Part shown: positions 43,622 through 63,079 of the stretch, piece by piece | Layout of the letters: every line of letters starts with the position of its first letter | Position numbering within the stretch: position 1 is the first letter of the stretch | DNA from: Desulfocurvus sp. | GTDB taxonomy: Bacteria; Desulfobacterota; Desulfovibrionia; Desulfovibrionales; Desulfovibrionaceae | Reading direction: 5' to 3' | NCBI GenBank assembly: GCA_020692325.1 | Contig: JAIMKR010000001.1 | Location: 343,753 to 407,752, forward strand | Length of the DNA: 64,000 nt | The notes under the pieces: generated by a model | Databases searched by the model: none | What the model was told of the DNA's origin: nothing | What the model saw: only the letters and a program-made list of their open reading frames with translations | Translations under genes and position numbers: made by a program

Positions 43622-44262
43622 TATTTAGTACCTACCTCGTCAAGAATCTCACCCTTGAAGATCCACACGCGGACGCCGATGACGCCATAGGTGGTTTTGG
43701 CGATGGCGTAGCCGTAGTCGATATCGGCGCGCAGCGTGTGCAGGGGCACGCGACCGTCGCGGTACCACTCGGAGCGGGCGATCTCGGCACCAGCCAAACG
43801 GCCGGCGCAAGCGACCTTGATGCCCTCGGCGCCGAACTTGCGGGAGAGGGCCACGGTGCGCTTCATGGCGCGGCGGAAAGCCACGCGACGCTCCAACTGG
43901 GTGGCGATGCTCTCGGCCACGAGCTGAGCCTCAACCTCGGGACGACGAATCTCGCTCACTTCGAGCGCGATATCGCATCCGAACTGCTTTTTCAGATCCT
44001 CGCGCAGCTTTTCGATCTCGGCGCCCTTGCGGCCGATGACAATACCCGGGCGGGCGGTGTGGAGCACAAGGCGCACCTTGCCGCCGGCGCGCTCGATCTC
44101 GATCTTGGCGAGACCGGCGTGATAGAGCTTCCGTTTCACATACTTCCGCAGCTGGTCGTCCTGGAGCACGAAGGCGGGATACTCCTTCTTGCTGAACCAG
44201 CGGGAAAGCCAGTTCTTATTGTAGCCCAGGCGGAACCCGATCGGATTGACTTTCTGACCCAT
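43621..44262 (-). CDS. rpsC: 30S ribosomal protein S3
   Basis: 213 aa mRNA-entry protein with helicase activity. [20 protein letters not shown], the KH-domain GXXG in [12 protein letters not shown], and the C-terminal domain [20 protein letters not shown] are clear. Confidence 0.98.
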   Translation of the reverse strand: MGQKVNPIGFRLGYNKNWLSRWFSKKEYPAFVLQDDQLRKYVKRKLYHAGLAKIEIERAGGKVRLVLHTARPGIVIGRKGAEIEKLREDLKKQFGCDIALEVSEIRRPEVEAQLVAESIATQLERRVAFRRAMKRTVALSRKFGAEGIKVACAGRLAGAEIARSEWYRDGRVPLHTLRADIDYGYAIAKTTYGVIGVRVWIFKGEILDEVGTK

Positions 44263-44271
44263 GGCGCCCCC

Positions 44272-44604
44272 CTACTTTTCCTTCACTATGACGGTTATGT
44301 GGCTGGTGCGCTTATGGATCCGGTAAGCGCGGCCCATGGCGCGCGGCATAATGCGCTTCCACATGGGGCCTTCATTGACCATGACGTTTCCAACCACGAG
44401 GGCGTCCACATCGCAGCCCGGCACCTGGCCGGCGTTGGCGATGGCGGAGTACAGCACCTTGCTGATGAGCTTGGCCGATTTCTTGGGCGTGAACTTCAGG
44501 ATATTCAGCGCATCCTCAACGGGCTTGCCCTTGATGTTCTCCGCCACGATGCGCACCTTACGCGGCGAAACGCGCAGATACTTGGCGATAGCTTTGGCTT
44601 CCAT
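44272..44604 (-). CDS. rplV: 50S ribosomal protein L22
   Basis: 110 aa exit-tunnel constriction protein. YLRVSPRKVRIVAENIKGKP at the start and the hairpin EGPMWKRIMPRAMGRAYRI, where macrolide-tolerance mutations arise. No insertion is seen in that hairpin. Confidence 0.98.
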   Translation of the reverse strand: MEAKAIAKYLRVSPRKVRIVAENIKGKPVEDALNILKFTPKKSAKLISKVLYSAIANAGQVPGCDVDALVVGNVMVNEGPMWKRIMPRAMGRAYRIHKRTSHITVIVKEK

Positions 44605-44615
44605 CGGTGAACTCC

Positions 44616-44894
44616 CTACTTGCCCTTGACTTTCTTGTCCGAGGCGTGACCGAAGAAGGTGCGGGTGGGCGAAAATTCGCCCAATTTGTGCCCGACCATG
44701 TTCTCGGTGACGAACACGGGGATGAACTTGCGGCCATTGTGGACGGCGAAAGTAAGGCCGACCATTTCGGGAACCACCGTGGAGCGGCGGGACCAGGTTT
44801 TGATGACGCGACGGTCCTTGTTCTCGCTGGCGACTTCGACCTTCTTCTGAAGATGACCGTCGACGAAGGGACCTTTCTTGATAGATCTGGCCAT
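44616..44894 (-). CDS. rpsS: 30S ribosomal protein S19
   Basis: 92 aa head protein. [40 protein letters not shown] and [15 protein letters not shown] are canonical. Confidence 0.98.
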   Translation of the reverse strand: MARSIKKGPFVDGHLQKKVEVASENKDRRVIKTWSRRSTVVPEMVGLTFAVHNGRKFIPVFVTENMVGHKLGEFSPTRTFFGHASDKKVKGK

Positions 44895-44903
44895 ATTCGA
44901 CTC

Positions 44904-45734
44904 CTACTTCTGCCCGCGGCGCTTGACGATGAGCTTCGAGGACGGCTTGGTCGGCTTGCGGGTCTTGAAACCCTTGCTCGGCATACCCCACGGGGAAACG
45001 GGATGCCGGCCGCCCGAACTCTTGCCCTCGCCGCCACCGAGCGGATGGTCCACCGGGTTCATGGCCACGCCGCGGACTTCGGGGCGACGCCCCTTCCAAC
45101 GGGCGCGACCGGCCTTGCCCAGGGAGATCTTCTCGTGCTGGATGTTGCCCACCTGGCCAATGGTGGCCATGCAGTGGGAGAGAACCTTGCGCACTTCGCC
45201 GGAAGGCAGGCGCAGCAGGGCGTAAGCGCCCTCCTTGGCCACCAGCTGGGCGTAGGTGCCGGCAGCGCGGCAGAACTGACCGCCACGGCCGGGATGCAGC
45301 TCGACATTGTGAATGACCGTGCCCACGGGAATGCGGGACAGGGCCAGCGCGTTGCCGGGCTTGATGTCCGCAGTGTCGCCAGACAGGATCGTATCGCCGA
45401 CGTTCATGCCAAGAGGCGCCAGGATGTAGCGTTTCTCGCCATCGGCGTAGTGCAGCAGCGCAATGCGGGCGCTGCGGTTTGGATCGTACTCGACGAACGC
45501 GACCTTGGCCGGGACGCCAGCCTTGTCACGGCGGAAATCGATAATGCGGTACGAACGCTTGTGCCCGCCGCCACGGCGACGGGACGTCACGCGACCGAAG
45601 TGGTTGCGGCCGGACTTTTTGGTCAGACCGACGGTCAGACTCGGCTCGGAGGCGCTTCGGGTGATCTCCTCGAAAACGGGGATGGTCTGGAAGCGGCGTC
45701 CAGCCGAAGTGGGTTTAACCTTACGGATGGCCAT
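44904..45734 (-). CDS. rplB: 50S ribosomal protein L2
   Basis: 276 aa peptidyl-transferase-centre protein. [20 protein letters not shown] and the C-terminal [20 protein letters not shown] (with the conserved His) are intact. Confidence 0.98.
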   Translation of the reverse strand: MAIRKVKPTSAGRRFQTIPVFEEITRSASEPSLTVGLTKKSGRNHFGRVTSRRRGGGHKRSYRIIDFRRDKAGVPAKVAFVEYDPNRSARIALLHYADGEKRYILAPLGMNVGDTILSGDTADIKPGNALALSRIPVGTVIHNVELHPGRGGQFCRAAGTYAQLVAKEGAYALLRLPSGEVRKVLSHCMATIGQVGNIQHEKISLGKAGRARWKGRRPEVRGVAMNPVDHPLGGGEGKSSGGRHPVSPWGMPSKGFKTRKPTKPSSKLIVKRRGQK

Positions 45735-45737
45735 CGC

Positions 45738-46028
45738 TTAGACCCCCTCGAAGAACTCGATTTTGTCGCCCTCGGCCAGGGTGACGAAGGCCTTCTTGTA
45801 GCCAGCGACCTTGCCGACAACGCGGCTGTGGCGCAGCCGGCGCGAAGGACGCCTGCGGACGATATTTACAGCCTCGACATGGACGCCGAAAGCGGCCTCC
45901 ACGGCGCGCTTGACCTCGATTTTGTTGCTCATGGGAGCAACAATGAAGGAAACCTGATTCAGGTTTTCCTTGGCGAGGTTGGCCTTCTCCGTGATGACGG
46001 GGCGGATGATGATTTTGGTGTAGTCCAT
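45738..46028 (-). CDS. rplW: 50S ribosomal protein L23
   Basis: 96 aa, exit-site docking platform for trigger factor and SRP. IIRPVITEKANLAKE and FIVAPMSNKIEVKRAVEAAF are family motifs. Confidence 0.98.
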   Translation of the reverse strand: MDYTKIIIRPVITEKANLAKENLNQVSFIVAPMSNKIEVKRAVEAAFGVHVEAVNIVRRRPSRRLRHSRVVGKVAGYKKAFVTLAEGDKIEFFEGV

Positions 46029-46029
46029 A

Positions 46030-46650
46030 CTACTTCAACCTCTCCTGAACGGAAACGGCCGCACTCTCCAGCATCACCAGCTTGGGGTACAGCAGAACGT
46101 CGTATACGTTGAGCTTGTCCGCAGCAAGCAGCTTGATACCGGGGAGATTGCGCGCCGAAAGAAGCAAATTTTTATCCGCTTCCTGGAAAACAATCAAGGC
46201 CTTTTCCAGACCGAGCCCCTTGGCCACCTCGGCGAACTTCTTGGTTTTGATCTCGGGCATATCAATGCCCTTGAGGACCATCAGGTTCTCCTCGGCGAGG
46301 CGGGAGGACAGGGCCATCTTCAGGGCCAAGCGGCGCACTTTGCGGTTCACCTTGAACTCATAGCTGCGGGGCTGGGGTCCAAAGATGACCGCGCCACCGC
46401 GCCACACGGGGCTGCGGTTGGAGCCGGAACGCGCATGACCGGTTCCCTTCTGCTTCCAGGGCTTCTTGCCGCCGCCAGAAACATACGCGCGGGTTTTGAC
46501 GCTGTGGGTGCCGGCACGCTTGGCGGCCAGCTGAGCCCGAACCACGAGATGAAGAATCTCGGGACGGACCTCCACCTCGTAGACCTCCGGGGCCAAGTCG
46601 AGGCTTCCCACTTCCTTCTTCAGTTGATCGAACACGGTAACGGTTGCCAT
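46030..46650 (-). CDS. rplD: 50S ribosomal protein L4
   Basis: 206 aa. The tunnel loop KTRAYVSGGGKKPWKQKGTG, then HARSGSNRSPVWRGGAVIFG, identifies it. In gamma-proteobacteria L4 also represses the S10 operon by acting on its leader; whether that holds here is not known. Confidence 0.98.
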   Translation of the reverse strand: MATVTVFDQLKKEVGSLDLAPEVYEVEVRPEILHLVVRAQLAAKRAGTHSVKTRAYVSGGGKKPWKQKGTGHARSGSNRSPVWRGGAVIFGPQPRSYEFKVNRKVRRLALKMALSSRLAEENLMVLKGIDMPEIKTKKFAEVAKGLGLEKALIVFQEADKNLLLSARNLPGIKLLAADKLNVYDVLLYPKLVMLESAAVSVQERLK

Positions 46651-46664
46651 GTGTACTTCCCTTC

Positions 46665-47297
46665 CTAGCCGGCCTTGCGGATCATGACCACGCCGTTTTT
46701 GCCGCCGGGCACCTGGCCCTTAACCACAATGAGGTTCTCCTCGGGGCGGACATCAACGATCTCGACGGCGGGCAGGGTGACGCGTTCGTCTCCCATATGG
46801 CCGGCCATCTTCTTGCCCTTGAACACGCGCGAAGGCTCGGTGTTGGTGCCGATGGAACCGGCGGAGCGATGGACCTTCTCCGCGCCGTGGCTGGCCTTCA
46901 GGCCCTTGAAGTTGTAGCGCTTCATGACGCCCTGGAAGCCCTTGCCCTTGGAGGTGCCGGTCACCTTCACCTTCTCGCCGCGGGCGAAGATGGAGACGGT
47001 GATGTCCTGGCCGACCTCGTAGCCGTCAACGGCGTCGAGGGGGAATTCCTTCAAAAGGCGGTAGAAGCCCTTGTCGGCTTTGGCCTGATGGCCCTTGGCC
47101 GGCTTGGTGAGCTTGCGCTCGGGCACGGCGTCGAAGCCGACCTGCAGGGCGTTGTAACCTTCCTTCTCCGTGGTCTTGACCTGCAGAACGGGACAAGGCC
47201 CGGCGGCGATGATCGTCACGGGCATGGCCGTTCCGTCATCGGCGAAAATGCGGGTCATACCCAGTTTGCGTCCGAGAAGTCCGAGAGTTTTTGCCAT
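46665..47297 (-). CDS. rplC: 50S ribosomal protein L3
   Basis: 210 aa. [40 protein letters not shown] and [20 protein letters not shown] are diagnostic. GGAGG upstream of the ATG at 47297 fixes the start; the open frame continues upstream only within rpsJ. Confidence 0.98.
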   Translation of the reverse strand: MAKTLGLLGRKLGMTRIFADDGTAMPVTIIAAGPCPVLQVKTTEKEGYNALQVGFDAVPERKLTKPAKGHQAKADKGFYRLLKEFPLDAVDGYEVGQDITVSIFARGEKVKVTGTSKGKGFQGVMKRYNFKGLKASHGAEKVHRSAGSIGTNTEPSRVFKGKKMAGHMGDERVTLPAVEIVDVRPEENLIVVKGQVPGGKNGVVMIRKAG

Positions 47298-47310
47298 ATC
47301 CCGCACCTCC

Positions 47311-47628
47311 CTACAGCTTGATCTCAACGTCGACACCAGCGGGCAGCGAAAGCTTGCCGAGGGCGTCAACGGTCTGCTGGGTGGGCTCCAGAATATCGAG
47401 AAGGCGTTTGTGGACACGCATCTCGAACTGTTCCCGGGACTTCTTGTCCACATTGACGGAGCGCTGAACAGTGGTTTTGTAAAAATTGGTAGGGAGGGGA
47501 ACAGGGCCAGCAATAGCCGCACCGGTGTTCCGGGCGGTATCGACGATTTCCGTCACCGCTTTATCGAGGATGCGGTAATCGTAGGCCTTGAGCTTAATCC
47601 GAATACGGTCGCTCGTCATCGCAGCCAT
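47311..47628 (-). CDS. rpsJ: 30S ribosomal protein S10 (also antitermination factor NusE)
   Basis: 105 aa. [20 protein letters not shown] and [19 protein letters not shown] are canonical. AAGGAG five bases before the ATG selects MAAMTSDRI; the ATG three codons on is an alternative. First gene of the S10 cluster, behind its own promoter. Confidence 0.97.
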   Translation of the reverse strand: MAAMTSDRIRIKLKAYDYRILDKAVTEIVDTARNTGAAIAGPVPLPTNFYKTTVQRSVNVDKKSREQFEMRVHKRLLDILEPTQQTVDALGKLSLPAGVDVEIKL

Positions 47629-47770
47629 AAACTCTCCTTCGTTTCCGGGGGCGACCATCGTCCCTCGCTTTGGCGCCCATGCGCCGCGGCTCTGCGGAAA
47701 TGCTGGGGGTTACTGGTTCAAGACATGGTCCGGGGACAACCCCCGGATATTTTCTCAACAGCGGAAGGTA

Positions 47771-47816
47771 ACCTTACGCGCTCCGCTTCCCTTCTGTCAA
47801 GGGGAAAGCGGAGCGC
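47771..47816 (-). promoter_or_regulatory. S10-cluster promoter embedded in the hairpin after fusA
   Basis: Minus strand: TTGACA (47795-47800), 18-base spacer, TAAGGT (47771-47776). The -35 box lies at the loop of a long hairpin: 11-bp perfect arms (GCGCTCCGCTT at 47778-47788, complement at 47806-47816) plus five inner pairs. A second hairpin (TCCGGGG / CCCCGGA) is in the resulting 5' leader around 47728-47747. The large hairpin has no T-run, so it is not a typical terminator for fusA. Confidence 0.6.
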
Positions 47817-47831
47817 GCCGGGCAGCTTCAG

Positions 47832-49910
47832 CTATTTCTTCTTGATGATCTCTTCGGCGATACTGGCAGGCACCTGCTCGTAGTGGTCGAACTGCATGGT
47901 GAAGGTGGCGCGGCCCTGGGTGCGCGAACGCAGATCCGTGGCGTAGCCGAACATGCTGGACAGGGGCACCTGCGAATGAATGACCTGGGAGGACACGCGG
48001 GTCTCAAGGTTGCTCACACGGCCGCGACGGCTGTTCAGATCGCCCATGACGTCGCCCAGGTAGTCCTCAGGAGTGACAACCTCGACGCGCATGATGGGCT
48101 CAAGCAGCACAGGGGAGGCCTTGCGGCAGGCTTCCTTGATGGCCATGGAGCCGGCCACGTAGAAGGCCTGCTCGCTGGAGTCGACTTCGTGATAGGAGCC
48201 GAAGATCAGCTTGACTTTGATGTCCACGGCGGGGAACCCGGCCTGGATGCCATTTTTGAGAGCGTCCCGAATGCCGTGATCGACAGCCGGAATGTATTCC
48301 TTGGGAATGACGCCGCCTTTGATCGCATCATCGAAGGAGTAGCCCTGCGCCGGATTGGGCTCGATCTCGATGACCACGTGGCCGTACTGTCCGCGGCCGC
48401 CGGTCTGCTTGGCGTACTTCATGTCGACCTTGGCCGGCTGCGTGATCGTCTCGCGGTAGGCGACGCGCGGCGCTCCCACGTTGGCGTTCACGTTGAACTC
48501 GCGCAGGAGGCGGTCGACAATGATTTCAAGGTGCAGCTCGCCCATGCCGGCGATAAGGGTCTGCCCGGTTTCCTCGTCACTCTTGACGCGGAAGGACGGA
48601 TCCTCGCGAGCCAGCTTGCCCAGGCTCTGGGAAAGCAGGTCGCGGTCGGCCTTGGTCTTGGGCTCAATGGCGACCTCGATGACCGGTTCGGGCACATCCA
48701 GGCTTTCGAGCACGATGGGGTTCTTCACATCAGCCAGGGTGTCGCCGGTGGAGACGCTCTTGAGGCCGACGGCGGCGACGATGTCGCCGGCGAGGGCTTC
48801 CTTGATCTCCTCACGCTTGTTGGCGTGCATTTTCAGCAGACGACCGACGCGCTCCTTTTTGCCGTTGCCGCCGTTGATGACGGTGGCGCCGGACTCGATG
48901 CGGCCGGAGTAGATGCGCAGGAAGGTCAGGTGGCCGACGAAGGGGTCGGTCATGAGCTTGAAGGCGAGCGCGGCGAGCGGCTTGTCGGGGTCGCACGGGC
49001 ACTCGATTTTCTCGTCCTCGTTGTCCGGATTGCTGCCGATCATGGGCGGGATGTCCACCGGGGAAGGCAGATAGTCCACGATGGCGTCGAGCAGGGGCTG
49101 CACGCCCTTGTTGCGGAACGCCGTGCCGCAGAGCACCGGGCAGATCTTCATGGAGATGGTGGCCTTGCGGATGCCGGAGATAATCTCCTCAACGGTGAGT
49201 TCCTCACCGTTGAGGTATTTCTCCATGAGGCCCTCGTCTTCCTCGACGACGGCCTCGAGCATCTCGTGGCGCAGCTCCTCATACTTATCCTTGAACTCGG
49301 CGGGGACATCCACCACGTCGAAGGTGGCGCCCTTGTCCTCGGGGCCATGAGTGTACATGATGGCGTGGCCGCGCACGAGGTCGATGATGCCGTTGAAGGT
49401 ATCCTCGTTGCCGATGGGGATGTGCACGGCCACGGGCTTGGCGCCCAGGCGATCTCTGATCATGTCCACGCAGCGGAAGTAGTCCGCGCCGACGCGGTCC
49501 ATTTTGTTGACGAAGGCGATACGCGGAACACTGTAACGGTCGGCCTGCCGCCAGACGGTTTCCGACTGGGGCTCAACGCCGGCCACGGCGTCGAACACGG
49601 CCACAGAGCCGTCGAGGACGCGCAGACTCCGTTCGACCTCCATGGTGAAGTCGACGTGGCCAGGAGTGTCAATGATGTTGATGCGATGATCACGCCAAAA
49701 ACAGGTCGTGGCGGCACTGGTGATGGTGATGCCACGCTCCTGTTCCTGAACCATCCAGTCCATGGTGGCCTGGCCGTCATGGACCTCGCCGATCTTGTGG
49801 GACACGCCGGTGTAGTAGAGGATGCGCTCGGTGGTCGTGGTTTTACCGGCATCGATGTGAGCCATGATGCCAATATTGCGCTGTCTCTCGCTCGGGACTG
49901 CTTTGGACAC
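47832..49910 (-). CDS. fusA: Elongation factor G
   Basis: 692 aa translocase GTPase. G1 [14 protein letters not shown]3 [15 protein letters not shown]4 NKMDRVG, followed by domains II-V to [19 protein letters not shown]. The full-length sequence is of the ordinary EF-G1 type. The start is GTG with GGAG upstream. It follows rpsG by 15 bases in the str cluster; tuf is not here but at the head of the supercluster. Confidence 0.98.
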   Translation of the reverse strand: MSKAVPSERQRNIGIMAHIDAGKTTTTERILYYTGVSHKIGEVHDGQATMDWMVQEQERGITITSAATTCFWRDHRINIIDTPGHVDFTMEVERSLRVLDGSVAVFDAVAGVEPQSETVWRQADRYSVPRIAFVNKMDRVGADYFRCVDMIRDRLGAKPVAVHIPIGNEDTFNGIIDLVRGHAIMYTHGPEDKGATFDVVDVPAEFKDKYEELRHEMLEAVVEEDEGLMEKYLNGEELTVEEIISGIRKATISMKICPVLCGTAFRNKGVQPLLDAIVDYLPSPVDIPPMIGSNPDNEDEKIECPCDPDKPLAALAFKLMTDPFVGHLTFLRIYSGRIESGATVINGGNGKKERVGRLLKMHANKREEIKEALAGDIVAAVGLKSVSTGDTLADVKNPIVLESLDVPEPVIEVAIEPKTKADRDLLSQSLGKLAREDPSFRVKSDEETGQTLIAGMGELHLEIIVDRLLREFNVNANVGAPRVAYRETITQPAKVDMKYAKQTGGRGQYGHVVIEIEPNPAQGYSFDDAIKGGVIPKEYIPAVDHGIRDALKNGIQAGFPAVDIKVKLIFGSYHEVDSSEQAFYVAGSMAIKEACRKASPVLLEPIMRVEVVTPEDYLGDVMGDLNSRRGRVSNLETRVSSQVIHSQVPLSSMFGYATDLRSRTQGRATFTMQFDHYEQVPASIAEEIIKKK

Positions 49911-49925
49911 GTGCTTCTCCGTAAA

Positions 49926-50784
<859 letters not shown>

Positions 50785-50826
50785 GAATCCTCCGAAAATA
50801 AGTGCTAAAATACAGCAAGAGGACCG

Positions 50827-50855
50827 CTCTTATGCCGTAAGCGGCCTGATGTCAA
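50827..50855 (-). promoter_or_regulatory. str-cluster promoter (rpsL-rpsG-fusA)
   Basis: Minus strand: TTGACA (50850-50855), 17-base spacer, TAAGAG (50827-50832), about 36 bases from the expected start of RNA to the rpsL ATG. An ordinary ribosome site (GGAGG) precedes that ATG, in contrast to the two attenuator leaders. Confidence 0.7.
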
Positions 50856-50948
50856 GCCCCTCACCACTCTCCCCCATTCGCGGGGGATGGGCGGGAGCCC
50901 TTGGCAGGCCCCGCCCCATCACACTTTTCGCGCCCGTTACCGACGCGT

Positions 50949-55118
<4,170 letters not shown>

Positions 55119-55205
55119 GAAGTTCCCTCGTAAGTTAGACAGTTCCCATAAAGCCCGGTCTCCCAGGCCGCCCGTCCACGGGTGAGGGGGCGACCCCCCT
55201 CCTCC

Positions 55206-59309
<4,104 letters not shown>

Positions 59310-59579
59310 TGTCACCTCATCGGGCGATACGGTTGGTATGCACGGCGTAACAACATCGCAAAACGCGCCGGCTTCTCCGGCGTTTCGCGAAAACTAGACG
59401 GAATGCGGGTAACTTTGCGTCACGCTCAAATCCCCAGATGGAATCAGATCTCCGTAGGGGGGCAGGAAATTCGTCGGGATCGCGCCGGTGGCCGCGGCTC
59501 CCGATCGGGCCGCCCGGTGGGCGGCCAAGCCCGCGCCGCGCACGGCGTCAGCAGGCGATACCAGAAAAATAAAGACGGA
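59310..59579. other. rplL-rpoB intergenic leader
   Basis: Gene-free. Two hairpins are visible: GGCCGCCC/GGGCGGCC with a 3-base loop (59508-59526), and CGCCGG/CCGGCG near 59360-59390 extended by imperfect pairs. In many bacteria this gap holds a partial attenuator and an RNase III site that adjust rpoBC relative to rplJL; that role is inferred by position. Confidence 0.45.
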
Positions 59580-59615
59580 GCAAAGGACGCCCCCCAGCCG
59601 GGGAGCGTCCTTTGC
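59580..59615 (-). terminator. Attenuating terminator between rplL and rpoB
   Basis: GCAAAGGACGC (59580-59590) and GCGTCCTTTGC (59605-59615) form a perfect 11-bp stem. On the minus strand it is followed by TCCGTCTTTATTTTT. As rpoB must still be transcribed, it is probably partial. Confidence 0.75.
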
Positions 59616-59645
59616 CCGGAATAAACGATTTCGCGTCAGGCGAAA

Positions 59646-60026
59646 TTACTTCACCTCGCAGACGGCACCGGCCTCGGTGAGCTGCTTCTTGGCTTCCTCG
59701 GCGTCGGCCTTGGAAACGCCTTCCTTGATCACCTGAGGAGCGCCATCGACCTTGTCCTTGGCTTCCTTCAGGCCCAAACCGGTCAGCGCGCGCACGACCT
59801 TGATGACCGCGATCTTGTTGCCGCCGGTTTCCTTCAGCACGACGTCGAACTCGGTCTTCTCCTCGGCGGCCTCGGCCGGGGCGCCAGCGGCGGGAGCGGC
59901 GGCGACGGCCACGGGGGCGGCGGCGGAAACACCGAACTTCTCCTCAAGCTCCTTGATGAACTCAGCGAGCTCAAGAACAGTCATATTGGAAATAAAATCG
60001 ATGACTTCTTCTTTGGTGACGGCCAT
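59646..60026 (-). CDS. rplL: 50S ribosomal protein L7/L12
   Basis: 126 aa stalk protein, recruits translation GTPases. N-terminal dimerisation helices, an Ala-rich hinge ([20 protein letters not shown]), then the C-terminal domain with [19 protein letters not shown] and [10 protein letters not shown]. Confidence 0.98.
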   Translation of the reverse strand: MAVTKEEVIDFISNMTVLELAEFIKELEEKFGVSAAAPVAVAAAPAAGAPAEAAEEKTEFDVVLKETGGNKIAVIKVVRALTGLGLKEAKDKVDGAPQVIKEGVSKADAEEAKKQLTEAGAVCEVK

Positions 60027-60087
60027 TGCGTATTCCTCCTGGAAAGTTTCGTTTGCTGGTTAGCTGTGGGGTGGGTGGCCTTGCGTC

Positions 60088-60618
60088 CTACGCAGCGGCC
60101 CCGCCTTCTTTCTGGTCCTTGATTGCGTTCAAGGCGTACAGGAAATTGCGGAGCACCGCCGCGAACACGTTCACGAAGTTGGTGGGCACCGCATTCATGG
60201 TGCCGAGCATCTTCGCCAACAGTTCGGGCTTGCTTGGCAGCGTTGCCAGATACTTCACGCCCTCATCGTCAAGGAACTTCCCCTCAAGGCTGCCGTAGCG
60301 CATGGCGAGGATCTTGCTCCCCTTCATGAACTCGGTCAGAGCCTTGGCCAGGGCCACGGGATCATCGTAGCCCAAAGCGACCGCGCAGTTTTCCTTCAGG
60401 CGATCATTGAGAACGTCGTGGGACGTTTCTTTGAGCGCCAGCCGGGCCAGGGTGTTCTTGACGACTTGGTAATCGACGCCGGCATCACGGAGCTTGGCGC
60501 GCAGGAGGGTCATTTCCTCCACACCCATGCCCTTGAAGTCGGTGACGACAGCGATGCTCGCGCGCGCAGCCTTCTCGTGCAGCTGCTCGATGATCTGGGC
60601 TTTTTCTTGCCTGTTCAT
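60088..60618 (-). CDS. rplJ: 50S ribosomal protein L10
   Basis: 176 aa stalk base that binds L12 dimers through its C-terminal helix. [20 protein letters not shown] and [13 protein letters not shown] are typical. The 159-base gap before it, after rplA, is where the L10-L12 autoregulatory leader is found in other bacteria. Confidence 0.97.
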   Translation of the reverse strand: MNRQEKAQIIEQLHEKAARASIAVVTDFKGMGVEEMTLLRAKLRDAGVDYQVVKNTLARLALKETSHDVLNDRLKENCAVALGYDDPVALAKALTEFMKGSKILAMRYGSLEGKFLDDEGVKYLATLPSKPELLAKMLGTMNAVPTNFVNVFAAVLRNFLYALNAIKDQKEGGAAA

Positions 60619-60777
60619 CGTTCTCGCTCCTCGTCGTTCATTGGCCCGGAAAGCAAAGTCAGTCTCGGCAGGATATTAAGGAGGACTCCTCCACCTGCTT
60701 TCTTCGACTTAAACTTCCCGTGCTATCTATTGAAATCCGGGCGAAGCGGCCATTCCGCCCCGCCCGGGATCAGCCAT
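60619..60777 (-). promoter_or_regulatory. Candidate L10 leader region
   Basis: 159 gene-free bases upstream of rplJ. It contains GGAGGACTCCTCC-like inverted sequence near 60680-60694 and other short pairings. Position matches the L10 leader RNA of other bacteria, but I did not verify the kink-turn structure. Confidence 0.35.
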
Positions 60778-61485
60778 TTAGTCTTCCAGGAACTTCCGGA
60801 CGGTCTGCGTATCGACGTGGACGCCCGGTCCCATGGTGGTGGCGACCGCCATGGACTTGAGATACGTGCCCTTGGAAGTGGGAGGTTTCATGCGGTTCAC
60901 CGCGTCGAGCAGAACGGAGAGGTTCTGGCAGAGCTTCTCCGGACCGAAGGACTTCTTGCCGAAGGGGGCGTGCAGAATGCCCGCCTTATCGACCCGGAAC
61001 TCCACGCGGCCGGCCTTAAGCTCGCGCACGGCGTCGGCAACGTTGAAGGTGACGGTGCCGGTCTTGGCGTTGGGCATGAGCCCGCGGGGGCCGAGCAGAC
61101 GACCGATCTGGCCGACCTTGGCCATCATGTCCGGGGTGGCGACGGCATTGTCGAAGTCGAGCCAACCGCCCTTAACCTTCTCCACCAGCTCCTCGCCGCC
61201 GGCCTCGTCCGCACCGGCGTCCTTGGCCTCGGCGATCTTGTCGGGCTTACAGAAGACAACGACGCGGGCGGTCTTGCCCAGTCCGTTGGGCAGGGGCACG
61301 GCACCGCGCACCATCTGCTCGGAGTACTTGGGATCGACGCCCAGGCAAATGGCCACGTCGACGGTCTCGTCGAACTTGGCGAAAGCGCCGTCGAGGGCGA
61401 GCTTGACGGCGTCGGCAACGGCGTAACGCACCGATTTGTCAATGCCCTCGGAGGCTTTATTGTAATTCTTTCCGTGTTTCGGCAT
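60778..61485 (-). CDS. rplA: 50S ribosomal protein L1
   Basis: 235 aa L1-stalk protein, E-site tRNA release. [39 protein letters not shown] and the C-terminal [20 protein letters not shown] identify it. Confidence 0.98.
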   Translation of the reverse strand: MPKHGKNYNKASEGIDKSVRYAVADAVKLALDGAFAKFDETVDVAICLGVDPKYSEQMVRGAVPLPNGLGKTARVVVFCKPDKIAEAKDAGADEAGGEELVEKVKGGWLDFDNAVATPDMMAKVGQIGRLLGPRGLMPNAKTGTVTFNVADAVRELKAGRVEFRVDKAGILHAPFGKKSFGPEKLCQNLSVLLDAVNRMKPPTSKGTYLKSMAVATTMGPGVHVDTQTVRKFLED

Positions 61486-61499
61486 GGCGTCTTTCCTCG

Positions 61500-61925
61500 C
61501 TACCCTTTGACTTCAAGGCCCATGCTGCGGGCAGTTCCGATGACGCAGTTCTTGGCGGCCTCAAGGGACTTGGCCGTAAGATCCGGAGCCTTCAGCTTTG
61601 CGATTTCCTCCACCTGCGCCATGGTGACCTTGCCGACCTTGGTCTTGTTCGACTCACCGGAACCCTTTTCGAGCTTGGCGGCCTTAAGCAGCAGCACCGG
61701 AGCGGGGGGCGTCTTGGTGATGAAGGAGAAGGTGCGGTCCGCGTAGACAGTGATGATCACCGGAATGATCATTCCTTTCTGGTCCTGGGTCTTCGCGTTG
61801 AAGGCCTTGCAGAACTCCATGATATTCACGCCGTGCTGGCCCAGCGCCGGTCCCACAGGAGGGGACGGGTTGGCGACGCCAGCCGGGATTTGCAGCTTAA
61901 CTTTACCCGTAATTTTCTTGGCCAT
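61500..61925 (-). CDS. rplK: 50S ribosomal protein L11
   Basis: 141 aa GTPase-centre protein. [20 protein letters not shown], with the flexible proline region, and the C-terminal [10 protein letters not shown]. The thiostrepton-contact prolines are unchanged. Confidence 0.98.
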   Translation of the reverse strand: MAKKITGKVKLQIPAGVANPSPPVGPALGQHGVNIMEFCKAFNAKTQDQKGMIIPVIITVYADRTFSFITKTPPAPVLLLKAAKLEKGSGESNKTKVGKVTMAQVEEIAKLKAPDLTAKSLEAAKNCVIGTARSMGLEVKG

Positions 61926-61975
61926 TTTGTTATATCCTCGCAGGCGGTCTCCCGCCGCAGTCGATCAAAGGACAG

Positions 61976-62536
61976 CTATCCCTTCGTCACCTGGACGAAG
62001 TCGAGCTCCACCGGGGTCTGACGTCCGAAGATGGAGACGGCGACGCGCAGCTTGCCTTTGTCGTAGTTCACATCCTCGACGACGCCATTGAAGCCGCTGA
62101 AGGGGCCGTCGATAACCCGGACCTCATCGCCACGATCGAAGTGGAACTTGGGCCGGGGCTGTTCCTGCCTGCTCTCCATCATGGAGAGGATGGTCTGAGC
62201 CTCGCTGTCGCGCATGGGCGTGGGGCGGTTCTTGCCACCGACAAAGCCCGTGACGCGCGGGATGGACTGGATCAGGTGCCACGAATCATCGGTGAGCACC
62301 ATCTTCACCATCACGTAGCCCGGATAAAACTTCCGGGTGGAGGTCCGGCGCTCGCCTTTGACCATCTCGACCACCTTCTCGGTGGGCACCACGACTTCGC
62401 TCACGAGGCCATGGTCCTGACCCGTGCGCATCATTTCGTTGATGGTCTGCTGCACACGCTGCTCAAAACCCGAGTACGTGTGGACGATGTACCAACGGGC
62501 CGGTCTTTCCCCGCTTACCGCGCTTTCTTCAGTCAC
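61976..62536 (-). CDS. nusG: Transcription elongation/termination factor NusG
   Basis: 186 aa. NGN domain (ARWYIVHTYSGFEQRVQQTI, FYPGYVMVKM) followed by a KOW domain (FDRGDEVRVIDGPFSGFNGV). Couples RNA polymerase to Rho and the ribosome. The start is GTG with GGTG upstream. Usual secE-nusG-rplK order. Confidence 0.97.
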   Translation of the reverse strand: MTEESAVSGERPARWYIVHTYSGFEQRVQQTINEMMRTGQDHGLVSEVVVPTEKVVEMVKGERRTSTRKFYPGYVMVKMVLTDDSWHLIQSIPRVTGFVGGKNRPTPMRDSEAQTILSMMESRQEQPRPKFHFDRGDEVRVIDGPFSGFNGVVEDVNYDKGKLRVAVSIFGRQTPVELDFVQVTKG

Positions 62537-62556
62537 TTGCGCTCACCTATGCCACT

Positions 62557-62817
62557 TTAGGACAGCACGAGTTCGACAACCTTGGACAGGCCAAGATCGA
62601 CGAGACCCAGGAACAGCGACATGACCACAACAAGGATCATGACCGCCACGCAGGTAGTAACCGTCTCCTTTCGGGTGGGCCAGGTGATCTTCTTCAGTTC
62701 GACCTGGGCCTCCTCGAAGAAGACCTTGAGTTCCTGCGCCTTGGCGGTGACGCCGGTCTTTTGGACCGTTTCCTCGCTTTGCTGGCCACTGGAGCCTTTC
62801 GCTGTGTTTTTAGCCAT
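62557..62817 (-). CDS. secE: Preprotein translocase subunit SecE
   Basis: 86 aa with a single C-terminal membrane segment (VAVMILVVVMSLFLGLVDLG) preceded by the amphipathic KKITWPTRKETVTT signature. The short single-TM form, not the three-TM form of enterobacteria. GGGAG precedes the ATG at 62817; four in-frame codons upstream have no support. Confidence 0.95.
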   Translation of the reverse strand: MAKNTAKGSSGQQSEETVQKTGVTAKAQELKVFFEEAQVELKKITWPTRKETVTTCVAVMILVVVMSLFLGLVDLGLSKVVELVLS

Positions 62818-62840
62818 TTTTCTCCCCATCAGGGGGTAAG

Positions 62841-62916
62841 TGGCAGGCCAGGAGGGATTCGAACCCCCAGCATCCGGTTTTGGAGACCGGCGCTCTACCG
62901 TTAGAGCTACTGGCCT
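62841..62916 (-). tRNA. tRNA-Trp (anticodon CCA)
   Basis: 76 bases including the encoded 3' CCA. Acceptor arms AGGCCAG and CTGGCCT pair perfectly with discriminator G. D-arm AGCTC/GAGC, anticodon stem CCGGT/ACCGG with loop CTCCAAA (anticodon CCA) and T-arm with GGTTCGAATCC are all intact. It is cotranscribed between rpmG and secE. Its charging level is what the Trp leaders in this window would sense. Confidence 0.97.
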
Positions 62917-62926
62917 GCGCTAAGGA

Positions 62927-63076
62927 CTACTTCGCTTCGCGATGAAGAGTATGCTTCTTGTCGAAGGGGCAGTACTTCTTCACTTCGAGACGCCCAGTAG
63001 TGTTCTTCTTGTTCTTTTCCGTCGAGTAATTGCGACGCTTGCACTCGGTGCAGGCGAGCTGGATATTGACTCGCAT
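62927..63076 (-). CDS. rpmG: 50S ribosomal protein L33
   Basis: 49 aa: [20 protein letters not shown], then [20 protein letters not shown] and KHTLHREAK. Cys9, Cys12 and Cys36 are kept, but the fourth zinc Cys is replaced by Asp (CPFD), so the zinc site may be incomplete. Short and easily missed. It lies between tuf and tRNA-Trp. Confidence 0.96.
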   Translation of the reverse strand: MRVNIQLACTECKRRNYSTEKNKKNTTGRLEVKKYCPFDKKHTLHREAK

Positions 63077-63079
63077 GGA

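Noticed and set aside
47778..47816. Simple rho-independent terminator for fusA
   Set aside because: The stem is strong but no T-run follows on the minus strand, and the S10 promoter lies within it.
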